In this document: piece by piece, positions 20,554 to 29,272 of the stretch | Layout of the letters: each line of letters begins with the position of its first letter | How positions within the stretch are numbered: the stretch's first letter is position 1 | Assembly (NCBI RefSeq): GCF_000374485.1 | Contig: NZ_KB894496.1 | Coordinates: 1-64,000, forward strand | From: Algicola sagamiensis DSM 14643 | Lineage (GTDB): Bacteria > Pseudomonadota > Gammaproteobacteria > Enterobacterales > Alteromonadaceae | Length of the DNA: 64,000 nucleotides | Direction: 5' to 3' | Translations under genes and position numbers: made by a program | Notes under the pieces: generated by a model | Databases searched by the model: none | What the model was told of the DNA's origin: nothing | The model's input: only the letters and a program-made list of their open reading frames with translations

Positions 20554-23304
20554 TTACCAGAGCTGTAATTTACAACGATTTATGTCTCTAAGTTGCTTAT
20601 TATGCGCCAATTTTTCATTGGTCACAATCATTCTGGCTGAGTTATTGCAAAACTCATGGTGAAAATAGGAAAGAAGTTGTTGTCGTTCAACACTTTGAAT
20701 AATGGAGGCAACACGCTGTCTTTGGTCGAAATTGACATCTTTGTCGGTAATCGCTGCCCAATATCGTTGGCTGCGGATCCGCAATGTATTGTCTGGCTCT
20801 AAGATTTGCGCAAGCAATCCCTGTTGCATTTTTTGCCAGTCCTCTTCGCTCATATTTTTGACTTCTTCTTCAAATCCATGAATGAATTCGTCAATATGTG
20901 CTAAAAGTTCATCGACGGGTGTATTGGGGGATTGAATATAAAAAGCGATGCCAGGGTGTCGACAAAGTGAGATAAATCCAGTGCCTACAAGGTACCCCAA
21001 TTGTTTCTCAGTTCTGAGAATATGGAAGAATTCAGGAGAAGCAAGGTGGTTGATCAGCATAAACAGCGCACAGTCCTGGTCGCTTTTCGAAGGGGTTTGG
21101 TAATAAATGATGATACAGCTATCAGCGTGGTCGGTCGGCTCAACCAAAGTGAGCTGACCTTCGCCTCGAATTGAGCATAACTCCCGCTGCATTTCTTGTG
21201 ATGGACGACTGTGTTTTGTGAGCCGTTCCTGCATGGTTTGGATGAGTTCACCCGCTTGATCAGGCAGCCAATTACCGTGGATTAATAGCTCAACATGGAC
21301 AGATTCAAAGAAGCTTTGAATAAATGATTGAAAGTCTGCTAAAGTGACTGTTCCAAGATCGTTCGCCATTTGCACAGCAGATGGATTATTGGGTTGAAGC
21401 CGGGATGACAACGCACTAAAGAGCTGTGAAATTGGTTTATTCTTTGAGCTATTAAACCAGTGACGAATGAGCTGAGTTTTGAGTTCCTCAAAGCGGCTTT
21501 CAAGAAAACTTGGCTGATACAGCCTCTCAAGCAAGGATAAAACAAGTTCTCCCTGGAAAGTACTTAAGCCTGAGGTATGCATTGTCAGGCCACCTTGATG
21601 CACATAGATATGATAGTGCATGCCAGCAAGCTCCGCGGGATAAAATGGTTCTGCTGCGGCGTCTAAGAACAGCTCCGCAAATAAACGTGCCTGGGCCATA
21701 GCACAAGGCTTTTTCATGGCTTCTGGCAAATCAAACGCCACGTAAATATGTCCTTTGGGCACGCGATAGGTCTGATCTTGTTTATACCAACCGAGGAATG
21801 ACTCGGAATCAGTGAGCAGCTCAGGTTGGTTACTTTGCTGCCCGATAGGGTGGAGCTGGATATCCCCGCTTAAGTAGGGGTTTTTATCCGGAATATGTAA
21901 CTCTTCTGCGCTAGCGACTGGTTGTAGCATTCGGTCGCATTCTTCCTGAGTAATGGCTCGGATAGAATAAGGCGTGTGATACCATTTAGCCGTTTGATAG
22001 GCCTCAACATCCGGGTGTAAATGGACGATCCTTAAGTTACTGGGGTGGAAGAGAGGGCGAAGTGAGTCATAATCTTCCATCGACAGTCCATCCATTCGAT
22101 AATCACCGTAAATATAATCTTCTTCTGGGTAATGCTGCATATTCACGGATAAATGGCTGACGAGTTTGATTGCTTTTTGGGGCTCTTGATAACGAAAGGC
22201 GAGATCGAGCAGGCATTTCTTTTCTTGATAAAGTGAATCCTGTAATCCGTTATCCCAAACGATTTGAATATATTGGAAGCACAAAGCAACGATTTCCAGA
22301 TATCGACTGACACCATGATCCGTGAGATCAATACTGATATTAAAGTCTTTAAAGTTCGACCCGTTGATCCCACCGCCTGCGGAGAGTGCGTTTGCAAGGT
22401 GCCGTCCCCGCAAGCAACTAAGTAAAGATCCTTGCGCTTCATGCCCTAAAAGATGTGCTAAAAAGACGATGCTTTTGCGTTGGTAATATTTATCAATGGC
22501 TGGCATGGCAAAGCTCAAGATCAGCTTTTGTGCATGCTTGTTGGGTCGAATTCCGATCAAAGCGGATTTCTGATCCGGTAAATAGAGTGGAGTATCGATG
22601 ACTTTTTTGGATTGTCCGCCATGTTGGACTTCACCAAACCAGGACTCGATCCACTCTGCTTGTTGTTCAAGCGGAACGTTGCTACATACAGCTAAGGTCA
22701 TGAGCGGTGCTTGATAATGCTTATCAAAAAACTGGACAAGTTCTTCTTGGAGGCAGGATTCAGCCCTATCCGCCAATGTATGGGAATTACCGACGGAGAA
22801 TTTAGAAAAAGGGTGGGCAGGATTGACGGTCTCTTTATGGACCTGATAAATACGTCGACTGTCTTCCTGCAATTTCATCTTATATTCTGCATCAATGGCT
22901 TGGCGTTCTTTTTCGACATAGGTTTTATCGAGCAGAGGACAAGTAAAGAAGCGACTAAAGCGGTAGAGTGCATCCTGAAAGTACTGACTGTCGACATCAA
23001 AGTAATAATTGGTATGCTCGGTGCCAGTCCAGGCGTTATCGCTCCCGCCGTGGGCTGCAATAAATTTGTGGTACTCATCCGGCTGTGGGAACTCTTTGGT
23101 GCCAAGGAATAGCATATGTTCCAAAAAGTGAGCCATCCCTTGTCGATGCTGCGGATCGTCGAAGTGACCACAATTCACGGTCAGGGAAGCGGCCGATTTA
23201 TCTGTTTTTGGATCGTGCACCAACAATGCACGGAGGCCATTATCGAGCGTGATTGCGCGATAGGCTTTCGGATCGTTGTCACTTTTTTTCAATGGCCGTA
23301 CCAT
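20554..23304 (-). CDS. M16-family zinc metallopeptidase (insulinase/pitrilysin type)
   Basis: The 916-residue protein carries the inverted zinc motif HFLEH (His59, Glu62, His63) with the downstream acidic ligand in the KERQAIDAEYKM segment. It shows the full insulinase layout: the N-terminal active M16 domain, an inactive M16C domain, a middle/third domain and a final domain. Length and domain content match pitrilysin (protease III) and marine insulinase-like proteins. No signal peptide is present: the chain begins MVRPLKKSDNDPK, so it may be cytosolic, unlike periplasmic E. coli PtrA. Such enzymes degrade peptides of under about 70 residues. It is divergent from sixA. Confidence 0.93.
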   Translation of the reverse strand: MVRPLKKSDNDPKAYRAITLDNGLRALLVHDPKTDKSAASLTVNCGHFDDPQHRQGMAHFLEHMLFLGTKEFPQPDEYHKFIAAHGGSDNAWTGTEHTNYYFDVDSQYFQDALYRFSRFFTCPLLDKTYVEKERQAIDAEYKMKLQEDSRRIYQVHKETVNPAHPFSKFSVGNSHTLADRAESCLQEELVQFFDKHYQAPLMTLAVCSNVPLEQQAEWIESWFGEVQHGGQSKKVIDTPLYLPDQKSALIGIRPNKHAQKLILSFAMPAIDKYYQRKSIVFLAHLLGHEAQGSLLSCLRGRHLANALSAGGGINGSNFKDFNISIDLTDHGVSRYLEIVALCFQYIQIVWDNGLQDSLYQEKKCLLDLAFRYQEPQKAIKLVSHLSVNMQHYPEEDYIYGDYRMDGLSMEDYDSLRPLFHPSNLRIVHLHPDVEAYQTAKWYHTPYSIRAITQEECDRMLQPVASAEELHIPDKNPYLSGDIQLHPIGQQSNQPELLTDSESFLGWYKQDQTYRVPKGHIYVAFDLPEAMKKPCAMAQARLFAELFLDAAAEPFYPAELAGMHYHIYVHQGGLTMHTSGLSTFQGELVLSLLERLYQPSFLESRFEELKTQLIRHWFNSSKNKPISQLFSALSSRLQPNNPSAVQMANDLGTVTLADFQSFIQSFFESVHVELLIHGNWLPDQAGELIQTMQERLTKHSRPSQEMQRELCSIRGEGQLTLVEPTDHADSCIIIYYQTPSKSDQDCALFMLINHLASPEFFHILRTEKQLGYLVGTGFISLCRHPGIAFYIQSPNTPVDELLAHIDEFIHGFEEEVKNMSEEDWQKMQQGLLAQILEPDNTLRIRSQRYWAAITDKDVNFDQRQRVASIIQSVERQQLLSYFHHEFCNNSARMIVTNEKLAHNKQLRDINRCKLQLW

Positions 23305-23465
23305 CCCTTCGTTCGAAACTAGACTTCAATAAATGATTGGTGTTTAATGCAATCAACCGAAACAATTGACGGTATGGCGTCCTTTGATTTTCGGTTATAT
23401 TTCGTTCGATGACGCAGTATGTTCATATAACTATAATTGCTTTTTCAAACTTTTGGAGCAAATAG

Positions 23466-23945
23466 ATGGTCCAGCTCTTGATTATGCGCCATGGACAGGC
23501 AGAACCACTCCAACGAGATGATGCACAGCGCCAATTGACGCAGCAAGGTATTCACGAAGTTACACAAATGGGTCAATGGCTCTCAAAGCGGGTAGAACAT
23601 ATCGATATGCTCCTACATAGCCCATATGTTCGCGCAGTACAAACAGCCACCCAAGTCATGCTACCTTTCCTGTCACCCAACTTTCAACAGGAGTCGGAAG
23701 ACTTGATCCCATCTGGCAACCCAGAAACCGTCTGTGACTATGTTGATGCACTCATTGAAATTAAACAACCCAAAACAATCTTGATTGTCTCCCACATGCC
23801 ACTTGTCAGTTATTTACTAGAGCGTTTTACACGGAACACCAGCACAGACATCTTCGACACGGCAGGAATCGCCCAGATTGACTATGACGCAGAAGAGATG
23901 TGTGGAACCCTCAAAGAAATGAGCTCACCGCATAGTTTGTTTTGA
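23466..23945 (+). CDS. sixA: Phosphohistidine phosphatase SixA
   Basis: The 159-residue protein is a small histidine phosphatase with the RHG motif at 8-10 (His9 is the phospho-acceptor), HSPYVRAVQTA in the middle and a late SHMP motif supplying the second histidine. SixA removes phosphate from HPt-type phosphohistidines such as those of ArcB or, in E. coli, the nitrogen PTS protein NPr. The length matches E. coli SixA (161). The start ATG follows TTGGAGCAAAT. A terminator 55 bases downstream is shared with the lipoprotein gene on the other strand. Confidence 0.92.
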   Translation: MVQLLIMRHGQAEPLQRDDAQRQLTQQGIHEVTQMGQWLSKRVEHIDMLLHSPYVRAVQTATQVMLPFLSPNFQQESEDLIPSGNPETVCDYVDALIEIKQPKTILIVSHMPLVSYLLERFTRNTSTDIFDTAGIAQIDYDAEEMCGTLKEMSSPHSLF

Positions 23946-24001
23946 TCATCTGATGTCAGGTATGGATTGGCTTGAGATGTGGAGAGTGAAAGGTAGAAAG
24001 T

Positions 24002-24028
24002 AAAAAGGCCGCGAATGCGGCCTTTTTT
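24002..24028. terminator. Bidirectional terminator between sixA and the coiled-coil lipoprotein gene
   Basis: The stem AAAAAGGCCGC / GCGGCCTTTTTT with a 4-base loop has T-runs in both reading directions. It sits between convergent genes and should serve both. Confidence 0.93.
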
Positions 24029-24060
24029 AACTCTATATCTAAATTGGGTTTAGATTAGCC

Positions 24061-26286
24061 TTATGGTCTTTCTCTGAATAGAGCTACACCGCTGTCATTT
24101 GCAAAGTCAACGTAGTAATCAACAGATGTTTCGTTGATACGGATTGTCGCAGCTTTTTGACCAGCAACGTCAACTTGACCGTATTCACCAGCAACAACTT
24201 TCTTATCTTCAGCAGAAAGCTCTGGAGACTTAAAGCTTACTGCGTATGCAGCATTGCTTAGAGAGAACTCACCGAAGCTGTAAGTTGTAATAGTTTTCTT
24301 CGCATCTTCTTCATCAGCTTTCGTTGCAGTTGAGAAAGTTGCGTGAGAAACCGTAGTTTCAAGAGTCTTAACAGTATCAACGTCAGTATCGATAACACTT
24401 GTTTCTAAAGCGTTCTGCTCGAAAGAATTGAACTTAACTTCTTTGGAGATAAACTCGATGTCGCCGTTTGCAAGCTTCTTCGTGATTGTCTCAGCAACAT
24501 AGCGCTCAGCTGTTTCTTCTGCTGGGATCGTCATTGCTGCAGTCGCGTACTTCTCGCTTGCTTTTGCAACAAGTGTTTTCTCAGAAACTAACTTAACTGT
24601 CTCTTTCTCTGCAGGAGCAGCTGCAGGTGTTACAGTAGATACAGTAACTTTTGCTTGGCTCAACATAACCTGAGAAGTTGCTTTTTCTGCTTCAGCTTTT
24701 GGCTCAGAAGTATAAACAGCTACAGTTGCGCTTAATTCAGTGCGTTTAGTACCAGCGTTTTCTGTTTTAGAAAGTGCAACAGTTGCAGGTTGAGCTGCTT
24801 GTGCTTCTTTCGCAGGAACTGCTTCTTTATCACCTTCAGCTGGCTTTGCATCTTGTGCAGCTACAGCAGCTTTCTTCGCTGTATATACATATGAAACTTC
24901 TTCAGCGTCACGACGAGCAGGAGTAACTACAACGATAGAAACGTCTTTTTCAGCTACTTTCTTAGTTGTAAACGCGTAAGTAACAACAAGAGCGCCTTCT
25001 TCAGTAAGAGTCACTTGTGCTGGATCTTCGCCTTCAGCAGCAGTGTATTCATAGCCTGCATTTAGAGCTTCGATTTGAGCTTTACGACCAGCTTCGCTAG
25101 CACCATCAGTTGTTGTGCTAAATGTGTGTACTAGACGAGCGATTTCTTTAGCGACTTCAACTGTTTCAGCTTCAGCTTCAGTTAGGCCTTTTTTGTTTTC
25201 ATTTAGGTTTTGACTAAACTTAGCGGCAGCTTCTACAGCTTCAAGCTTGTCTTGGCCTAGAGCGAACACAGCATTTGTTTTGATAAAGGCAGCAGCAGAT
25301 TTGTTGTCAACTACTTCAGCAGTATATGCTTTAGTCTTAGTTTCCTTGCCATCAGCATCTGTTGCTGTAGTCTCAGTTACTTTAACGGCTAGCTTCGTGA
25401 AGTCATCAGCTTGTTCTGCTGTAACGTCAGCAATTGCTTTTGCAATTTTGCTTGCATCGACATCAGAGAAAAGAACTAAGTTACGAGCGATAGAGAATAC
25501 TTTCTCTGCAGCAGCTTTTGTTGAAGCAGCTTTAGATTTTGCAGTGTTCTTCTCTTTGTGATCTTTTTCAGCTGTTTCAAGCGCAGTTTTTGCATCAGCA
25601 ACAGCTTTTTCAAGTGCTTTCTTGTCGTCGCCTTCTTTTGCTTCTGCAAGTGCTTTGTCAGCAGCTGCTTTTGCTTCTTTTGCAGCTTCAACTTCTTTTG
25701 CAGCAGCTTCTACAGCTTCAGCTGCTTTCTTTGAAGCTTCAGCTTTTTCTTCAAGCTGTTTTGCTGGGTCAACTAGAAGAGAAACTTCAGACTCTTTACC
25801 AAGGTAAGTTTCTTTAAGCTTTGTCTCTGCAGCGTCAACAGCGATTTTTTTATCTGTTGCGTAAGCATTGACGAAAGTTGTTAGAGAAGAAACAACAGCG
25901 TTGAACTGACCAGAAGAAAGCGTGTAACCGTCAAGAGAAAGCTGACCGTTTACTTTTGACTCACCAGCAACAACGTTAGCTACGATAGCTAGCTTTTGAA
26001 GCGCTACTTTTGTTTCTGCTGTTAGGTCTTTACCTTTTGCGTCTTTCTTGAAAGAAGCAACACCGTCTTTGTTTGTTTTTACAGAAACTTCTTTTTCTGC
26101 GTCAAACTTGCCGTCTTTGTCTGCATCAAGGAAAACAGTTGCGTTTTCAGTGTTTAATACTGTTACCGCAAAGCTATGATCTTTTGCTGCAGGCTTCGTT
26201 GTGGAATTGTTATTGTTGTCGTCGCCACCACATGCAGTTAGTGCTAGTGCAGAGACTACGACAGAAGAAATAATACTTAGGCGCAT
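24061..26286 (-). CDS. Large Ala/Lys/Glu-rich lipoprotein with a long coiled-coil insert
   Basis: I do not recognise a named family. The 741-residue protein begins with a lipoprotein signal (lipobox LTAC, lipidated Cys19) followed by GGDDNNNNSTTKP, a typical flexible linker of surface or outer-membrane lipoproteins. Residues about 40-75 contain a DADKDGKFD acidic loop, as in calcium-binding or carboxypeptidase-regulatory-like domains. Residues about 175-265 are an almost pure A/K/E/Q helix that should form a long coiled coil. After this come beta-rich, Thr/Val/Ala-rich segments with internally similar strands. The codon use is strongly biased to a few frequent codons, suggesting high expression. 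The role is unknown; it could be a surface stalk or an envelope spacer. Confidence 0.8.
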   Translation of the reverse strand: MRLSIISSVVVSALALTACGGDDNNNNSTTKPAAKDHSFAVTVLNTENATVFLDADKDGKFDAEKEVSVKTNKDGVASFKKDAKGKDLTAETKVALQKLAIVANVVAGESKVNGQLSLDGYTLSSGQFNAVVSSLTTFVNAYATDKKIAVDAAETKLKETYLGKESEVSLLVDPAKQLEEKAEASKKAAEAVEAAAKEVEAAKEAKAAADKALAEAKEGDDKKALEKAVADAKTALETAEKDHKEKNTAKSKAASTKAAAEKVFSIARNLVLFSDVDASKIAKAIADVTAEQADDFTKLAVKVTETTATDADGKETKTKAYTAEVVDNKSAAAFIKTNAVFALGQDKLEAVEAAAKFSQNLNENKKGLTEAEAETVEVAKEIARLVHTFSTTTDGASEAGRKAQIEALNAGYEYTAAEGEDPAQVTLTEEGALVVTYAFTTKKVAEKDVSIVVVTPARRDAEEVSYVYTAKKAAVAAQDAKPAEGDKEAVPAKEAQAAQPATVALSKTENAGTKRTELSATVAVYTSEPKAEAEKATSQVMLSQAKVTVSTVTPAAAPAEKETVKLVSEKTLVAKASEKYATAAMTIPAEETAERYVAETITKKLANGDIEFISKEVKFNSFEQNALETSVIDTDVDTVKTLETTVSHATFSTATKADEEDAKKTITTYSFGEFSLSNAAYAVSFKSPELSAEDKKVVAGEYGQVDVAGQKAATIRINETSVDYYVDFANDSGVALFRERP

Positions 26287-26619
26287 TTCCTATATACCTC
26301 AATAAATTAACTACTCATACTAAAAAGCTGGTGAAGACTAACATTTTATGGTGGGTATCGCAACTATCTGTCATGAAAAAGACGTTTTAATCGGTAAACT
26401 TTGTTCGCATTCCTGATTCAAAGCAATTTCTTTCATCTATGGTGTAAATTTTTTAACCTGAAAAACATAGCTTTGTCTAAATTATACTCAATCGGCGAGG
26501 GTCTTGATAAAAATATGGTTTTAAAGATATCTAAAGGTTAATAATAAGCATTGTTTTTTGTGTTAAATCTGTACTTTAATGTTACTTTTTTTGCTCAATA
26601 GACATTAAAATAACATTAA

Positions 26620-26650
26620 TCGATGTCACATTTTACTCGATGTCACATTG
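26620..26650. repeat. Direct repeat of a 12-13-bp unit (TCGATGTCACATT)
   Basis: Two copies of TCGATGTCACATT start 18 bases apart at 26620 and 26638. They lie directly before the hemopexin relic and about 380 bases upstream of nfrB. They could be paired regulator sites, a duplication left by an excised element, or chance. Confidence 0.5.
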
Positions 26651-26671
26651 AGGCTGGATTCGAAAGATGTG

Positions 26672-26850
26672 AATGACCAAACTTGGTCTGGGCTTGCAGC
26701 TATGCCACACAGATCAAAGTGGTCCTTTTCTGGTACAACGAAAAAGTCTACTTCTTCTTAACCAACGGTATTTACACCCGCTAGGGCAAACAAGATGATC
26801 AAGTCGATATGGGTTATCCAAAATCAATCAAAGAAACTAGCATGGTTTTA
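26672..26850 (+). pseudogene. Relic of a hemopexin-repeat protein
   Basis: Two frames join into one hemopexin-like repeat. NDQTWSGLAA (26672 onward) is followed, after a frame change near 26700, by YATQIKVVLFWYNEKVYFF, then LTNGIYTR, an in-frame TAG at 26782-26784, then QVDMGYPKSIKE. The pattern W-GL...KVYFF...Y.R......VD.GYP.SI is the consensus of hemopexin/photopexin repeats, which in bacteria occur in secreted proteins. With a stop and a frameshift in under 200 bases and no start, this is a dead fragment. It leaves the region 26287-27020 without an intact gene. Confidence 0.55.
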
Positions 26851-26952
26851 TTGGGTATCGCTTATTGCAGAAATTATAATTAGAGATGAACATATCTTTT
26901 TTAATTTTAAGCACTTTTCGCCTGTTCTTAATCAACACCTGATAATCAATAC

Positions 26953-26980
26953 TTGACATGTAAACAGAATGTGATAAATT
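26953..26980 (+). promoter_or_regulatory. Candidate sigma-70 promoter of nfrB
   Basis: TTGACA at 26953-26958 and TAAATT at 26975-26980 are 16 bases apart, with TGTGA just before the -10. The nfrB start codon lies 41 bases further on. The -35 is perfect, the -10 is imperfect. Confidence 0.45.
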
Positions 26981-27020
26981 TGCTCGGTTTTTAAGCAGTC
27001 CGAGTAGAGGTCCTCAAGTT

Positions 27021-29255
27021 ATGCTGTCTGGGGTATTCGAGCAGTATTTGTTTGGTGTCAGTGTTTTTGCAGCGGTGATCGCTGTGTTTATTTTGATTTC
27101 CAGTATCGATGATTTATTAATCGATGTGTATTACTGGTACCGTGCAGCGGTGCGCAAGTGGTTTGTGTATCGTACGCATGAACCGCTGGAGCCAGCGCAG
27201 TTGTTAGCCGTCGACGAGAAGCCGTTGGCGATCATGGTCCCTGCTTGGCAGGAGGTTGGTGTGGTTGGTCCGATGGCGGAGCTGGCTGCGCGAACGCTCG
27301 ATTACGAAAACTATCATATCTTTGTCGGGACTTACCCCAATGACCCAGATACGCAGGCTGATGTTGATGCGGTGTGTGCCAAATATCCTCATGTACATAA
27401 AGTGATCTGCGCGCGTCCTGGACCGACGTCAAAAGCAGATTGTTTGAATAATATTCTCTCCGCGATGTTTCAGTTTGAATCAGACGCGAACCTCGAGTTT
27501 TCTGGTTTTATCTTGCACGATGCAGAAGATGTCTTGAGTGCGATGGAACTGCGCTTGTTTAATTATCTTGTCGATCGAAAAGACTTGATCCAGCTTCCTG
27601 TTTATCCATTTGTACGGAAATGGTATGAGTTTACTAGTGGCCACTATATGGATGAATTTGCAGAGCTACATGGGAAGGATGTCCGTGTCCGTGAGTCTTT
27701 TGCAGGTCAGGTACCAAGTGCAGGGGTGGGGACTTGTTTTAGTCGTCGCGCCATTTTAGCTTTACTGGAAGATGGTGATGGCATTGCGTTTGATGTCCAG
27801 AGTCTGACGGAAGATTATGATATTGGCTTCCGCTTGAAAGAAAAAGGCATGGAGGAGATTTTTGTTCGCTTCCCGGTGATCCCTGAAGATTATTGTGCGA
27901 AAGACGTTCCACTGTCTGAGCGAATGCTCCGTCGGAAAAAAGATGCTAATGTGATCTGCATTCGTGAGTATTTTCCATCCACCTTTACGACGGCTGTGCG
28001 TCAAAAATCACGCTGGATCTGCGGGATTGTTTATCAAGGGTCGAAAACACTGCGCTGGAGTGACGACTGGAAACTCAATTACTTCTTGGTACGAGACCGA
28101 AAAGGTGCGTTTACGAATTTCGTCAGCTTTTTTGCGAATATCGTTGGTTTACACTTGCTGATCCTTTGGGCTTATCACGCGATTGCAAGTGAGCCTGTCG
28201 ACTTTACCGCATCTTTTTATCAAGCGGATTGGTTTTTCACGATTTTATGGATCAACCTTGGTTTACTTGTGAACCGTGCGCTGCAACGTGCCATTTTTGT
28301 ATCCCGTTATTATGGCGTGAAGCAAGGCTTCCTATCGACCCCAAGAATGTTATGGGGCAATATCATTAATTTCTGCGCCAACGCTCGCGCAATTAAACAA
28401 ATCATTGAAATTGGTGACTCTCGCCGTGTCGCTTGGGATAAAACCAGTCATGACTTTCCAGAAGTTGGTGAGACCCAGCGTTCAACGCAGCCGCTTGGAC
28501 AAATTTTGATTGATATTGGTGCACTGGATACCGAACAGGTCACCGATGCATTGATCCAGCAGCAGATGAAGAAGCGTCCACTTGGCAAAGTGTTGCTGGA
28601 TTCGCACCTCGTTTCTGCTGAGACTCTAGGACGTGCCATTGCGATCCAGGCGGATGTTGAATTCGCGAATGTGAATACGATGGATACTGATGATGAGACT
28701 TTGGCTGCAATCGCGCCAAGTCTAGCCCTGCGTTATGCTGTGATCCCATTGGCTTTAGAGGATAATCATGTGATCTTAGCGTCTGAGCAACCATTAACGC
28801 CAGTTGCACTCAATGCGATTGCGCGTAAGACGGGTTATTCGGTTGAATATCGTATTGTTGCTTGTGGTCAGGTCGCTGCGGTTCTGCGTTATCGTTATGC
28901 GCATGTAAAGGTCACTTCGCCATACGATACGTTGCAGGATCTCAAAACCCAGCAAGACTTATCGTCGCAAGATGTTTTTGCGATTTGGCAGTTGTTTGTT
29001 CAAAAGCAGCGATCGATCACTGATATTTTCCTACAAGCTGGGACGTTTAAGAATGCAGTGCTGGCAAGTGCGCTCATTGGCTATGAGAAGTCGAGTTTAC
29101 CACTGGGTGAATACTTGGTACAAAAGGGCTTGATTAGCCAAGAGACTTTATCGTCGGCGCTACGTGAGCAGGCTGCAACACAACCACGTTTAGAAGAAGT
29201 GGTTGCAGATTACTTCGGTCGTGAATTATTGATGATGCCAGCGGTCTCATCTTAA
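27021..29255 (+). CDS. nfrB: NfrB-type membrane glycosyltransferase with C-terminal MshEN domain
   Basis: The 744-residue protein follows E. coli NfrB (745) through most of its length. It has an N-terminal membrane segment (about 8-30), a GT2 glycosyltransferase domain (EKPLAIMVPAW, FVGTYPNDPDTQ, GFILHDAEDV, then SLTEDYDIGFRLKEKGM) and further membrane segments around 365-425. The C-terminal part holds LGxxL repeats of the MshEN/GspE-N type at about 492, 520 and 694 (PLGQILIDIG, PLGKVLLDSH, PLGEYLVQKG). In E. coli NfrB makes a secreted N-acetylmannosamine-containing glycan used as receptor by phage N4, and c-di-GMP activates it through this domain. Here no outer-membrane NfrA is adjacent; a DUF4434 gene follows by 17 bases, indicating an operon. 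Confidence 0.9.
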   Translation: MLSGVFEQYLFGVSVFAAVIAVFILISSIDDLLIDVYYWYRAAVRKWFVYRTHEPLEPAQLLAVDEKPLAIMVPAWQEVGVVGPMAELAARTLDYENYHIFVGTYPNDPDTQADVDAVCAKYPHVHKVICARPGPTSKADCLNNILSAMFQFESDANLEFSGFILHDAEDVLSAMELRLFNYLVDRKDLIQLPVYPFVRKWYEFTSGHYMDEFAELHGKDVRVRESFAGQVPSAGVGTCFSRRAILALLEDGDGIAFDVQSLTEDYDIGFRLKEKGMEEIFVRFPVIPEDYCAKDVPLSERMLRRKKDANVICIREYFPSTFTTAVRQKSRWICGIVYQGSKTLRWSDDWKLNYFLVRDRKGAFTNFVSFFANIVGLHLLILWAYHAIASEPVDFTASFYQADWFFTILWINLGLLVNRALQRAIFVSRYYGVKQGFLSTPRMLWGNIINFCANARAIKQIIEIGDSRRVAWDKTSHDFPEVGETQRSTQPLGQILIDIGALDTEQVTDALIQQQMKKRPLGKVLLDSHLVSAETLGRAIAIQADVEFANVNTMDTDDETLAAIAPSLALRYAVIPLALEDNHVILASEQPLTPVALNAIARKTGYSVEYRIVACGQVAAVLRYRYAHVKVTSPYDTLQDLKTQQDLSSQDVFAIWQLFVQKQRSITDIFLQAGTFKNAVLASALIGYEKSSLPLGEYLVQKGLISQETLSSALREQAATQPRLEEVVADYFGRELLMMPAVSS

Positions 29256-29272
29256 AACGAATTGGAGCAAAT

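Noticed and set aside
26287-27020. Considered as a CRISPR or phage-related region because of the two direct repeats
   Set aside because: Only two copies of one short unit, no array, no leader, no cas or phage genes.
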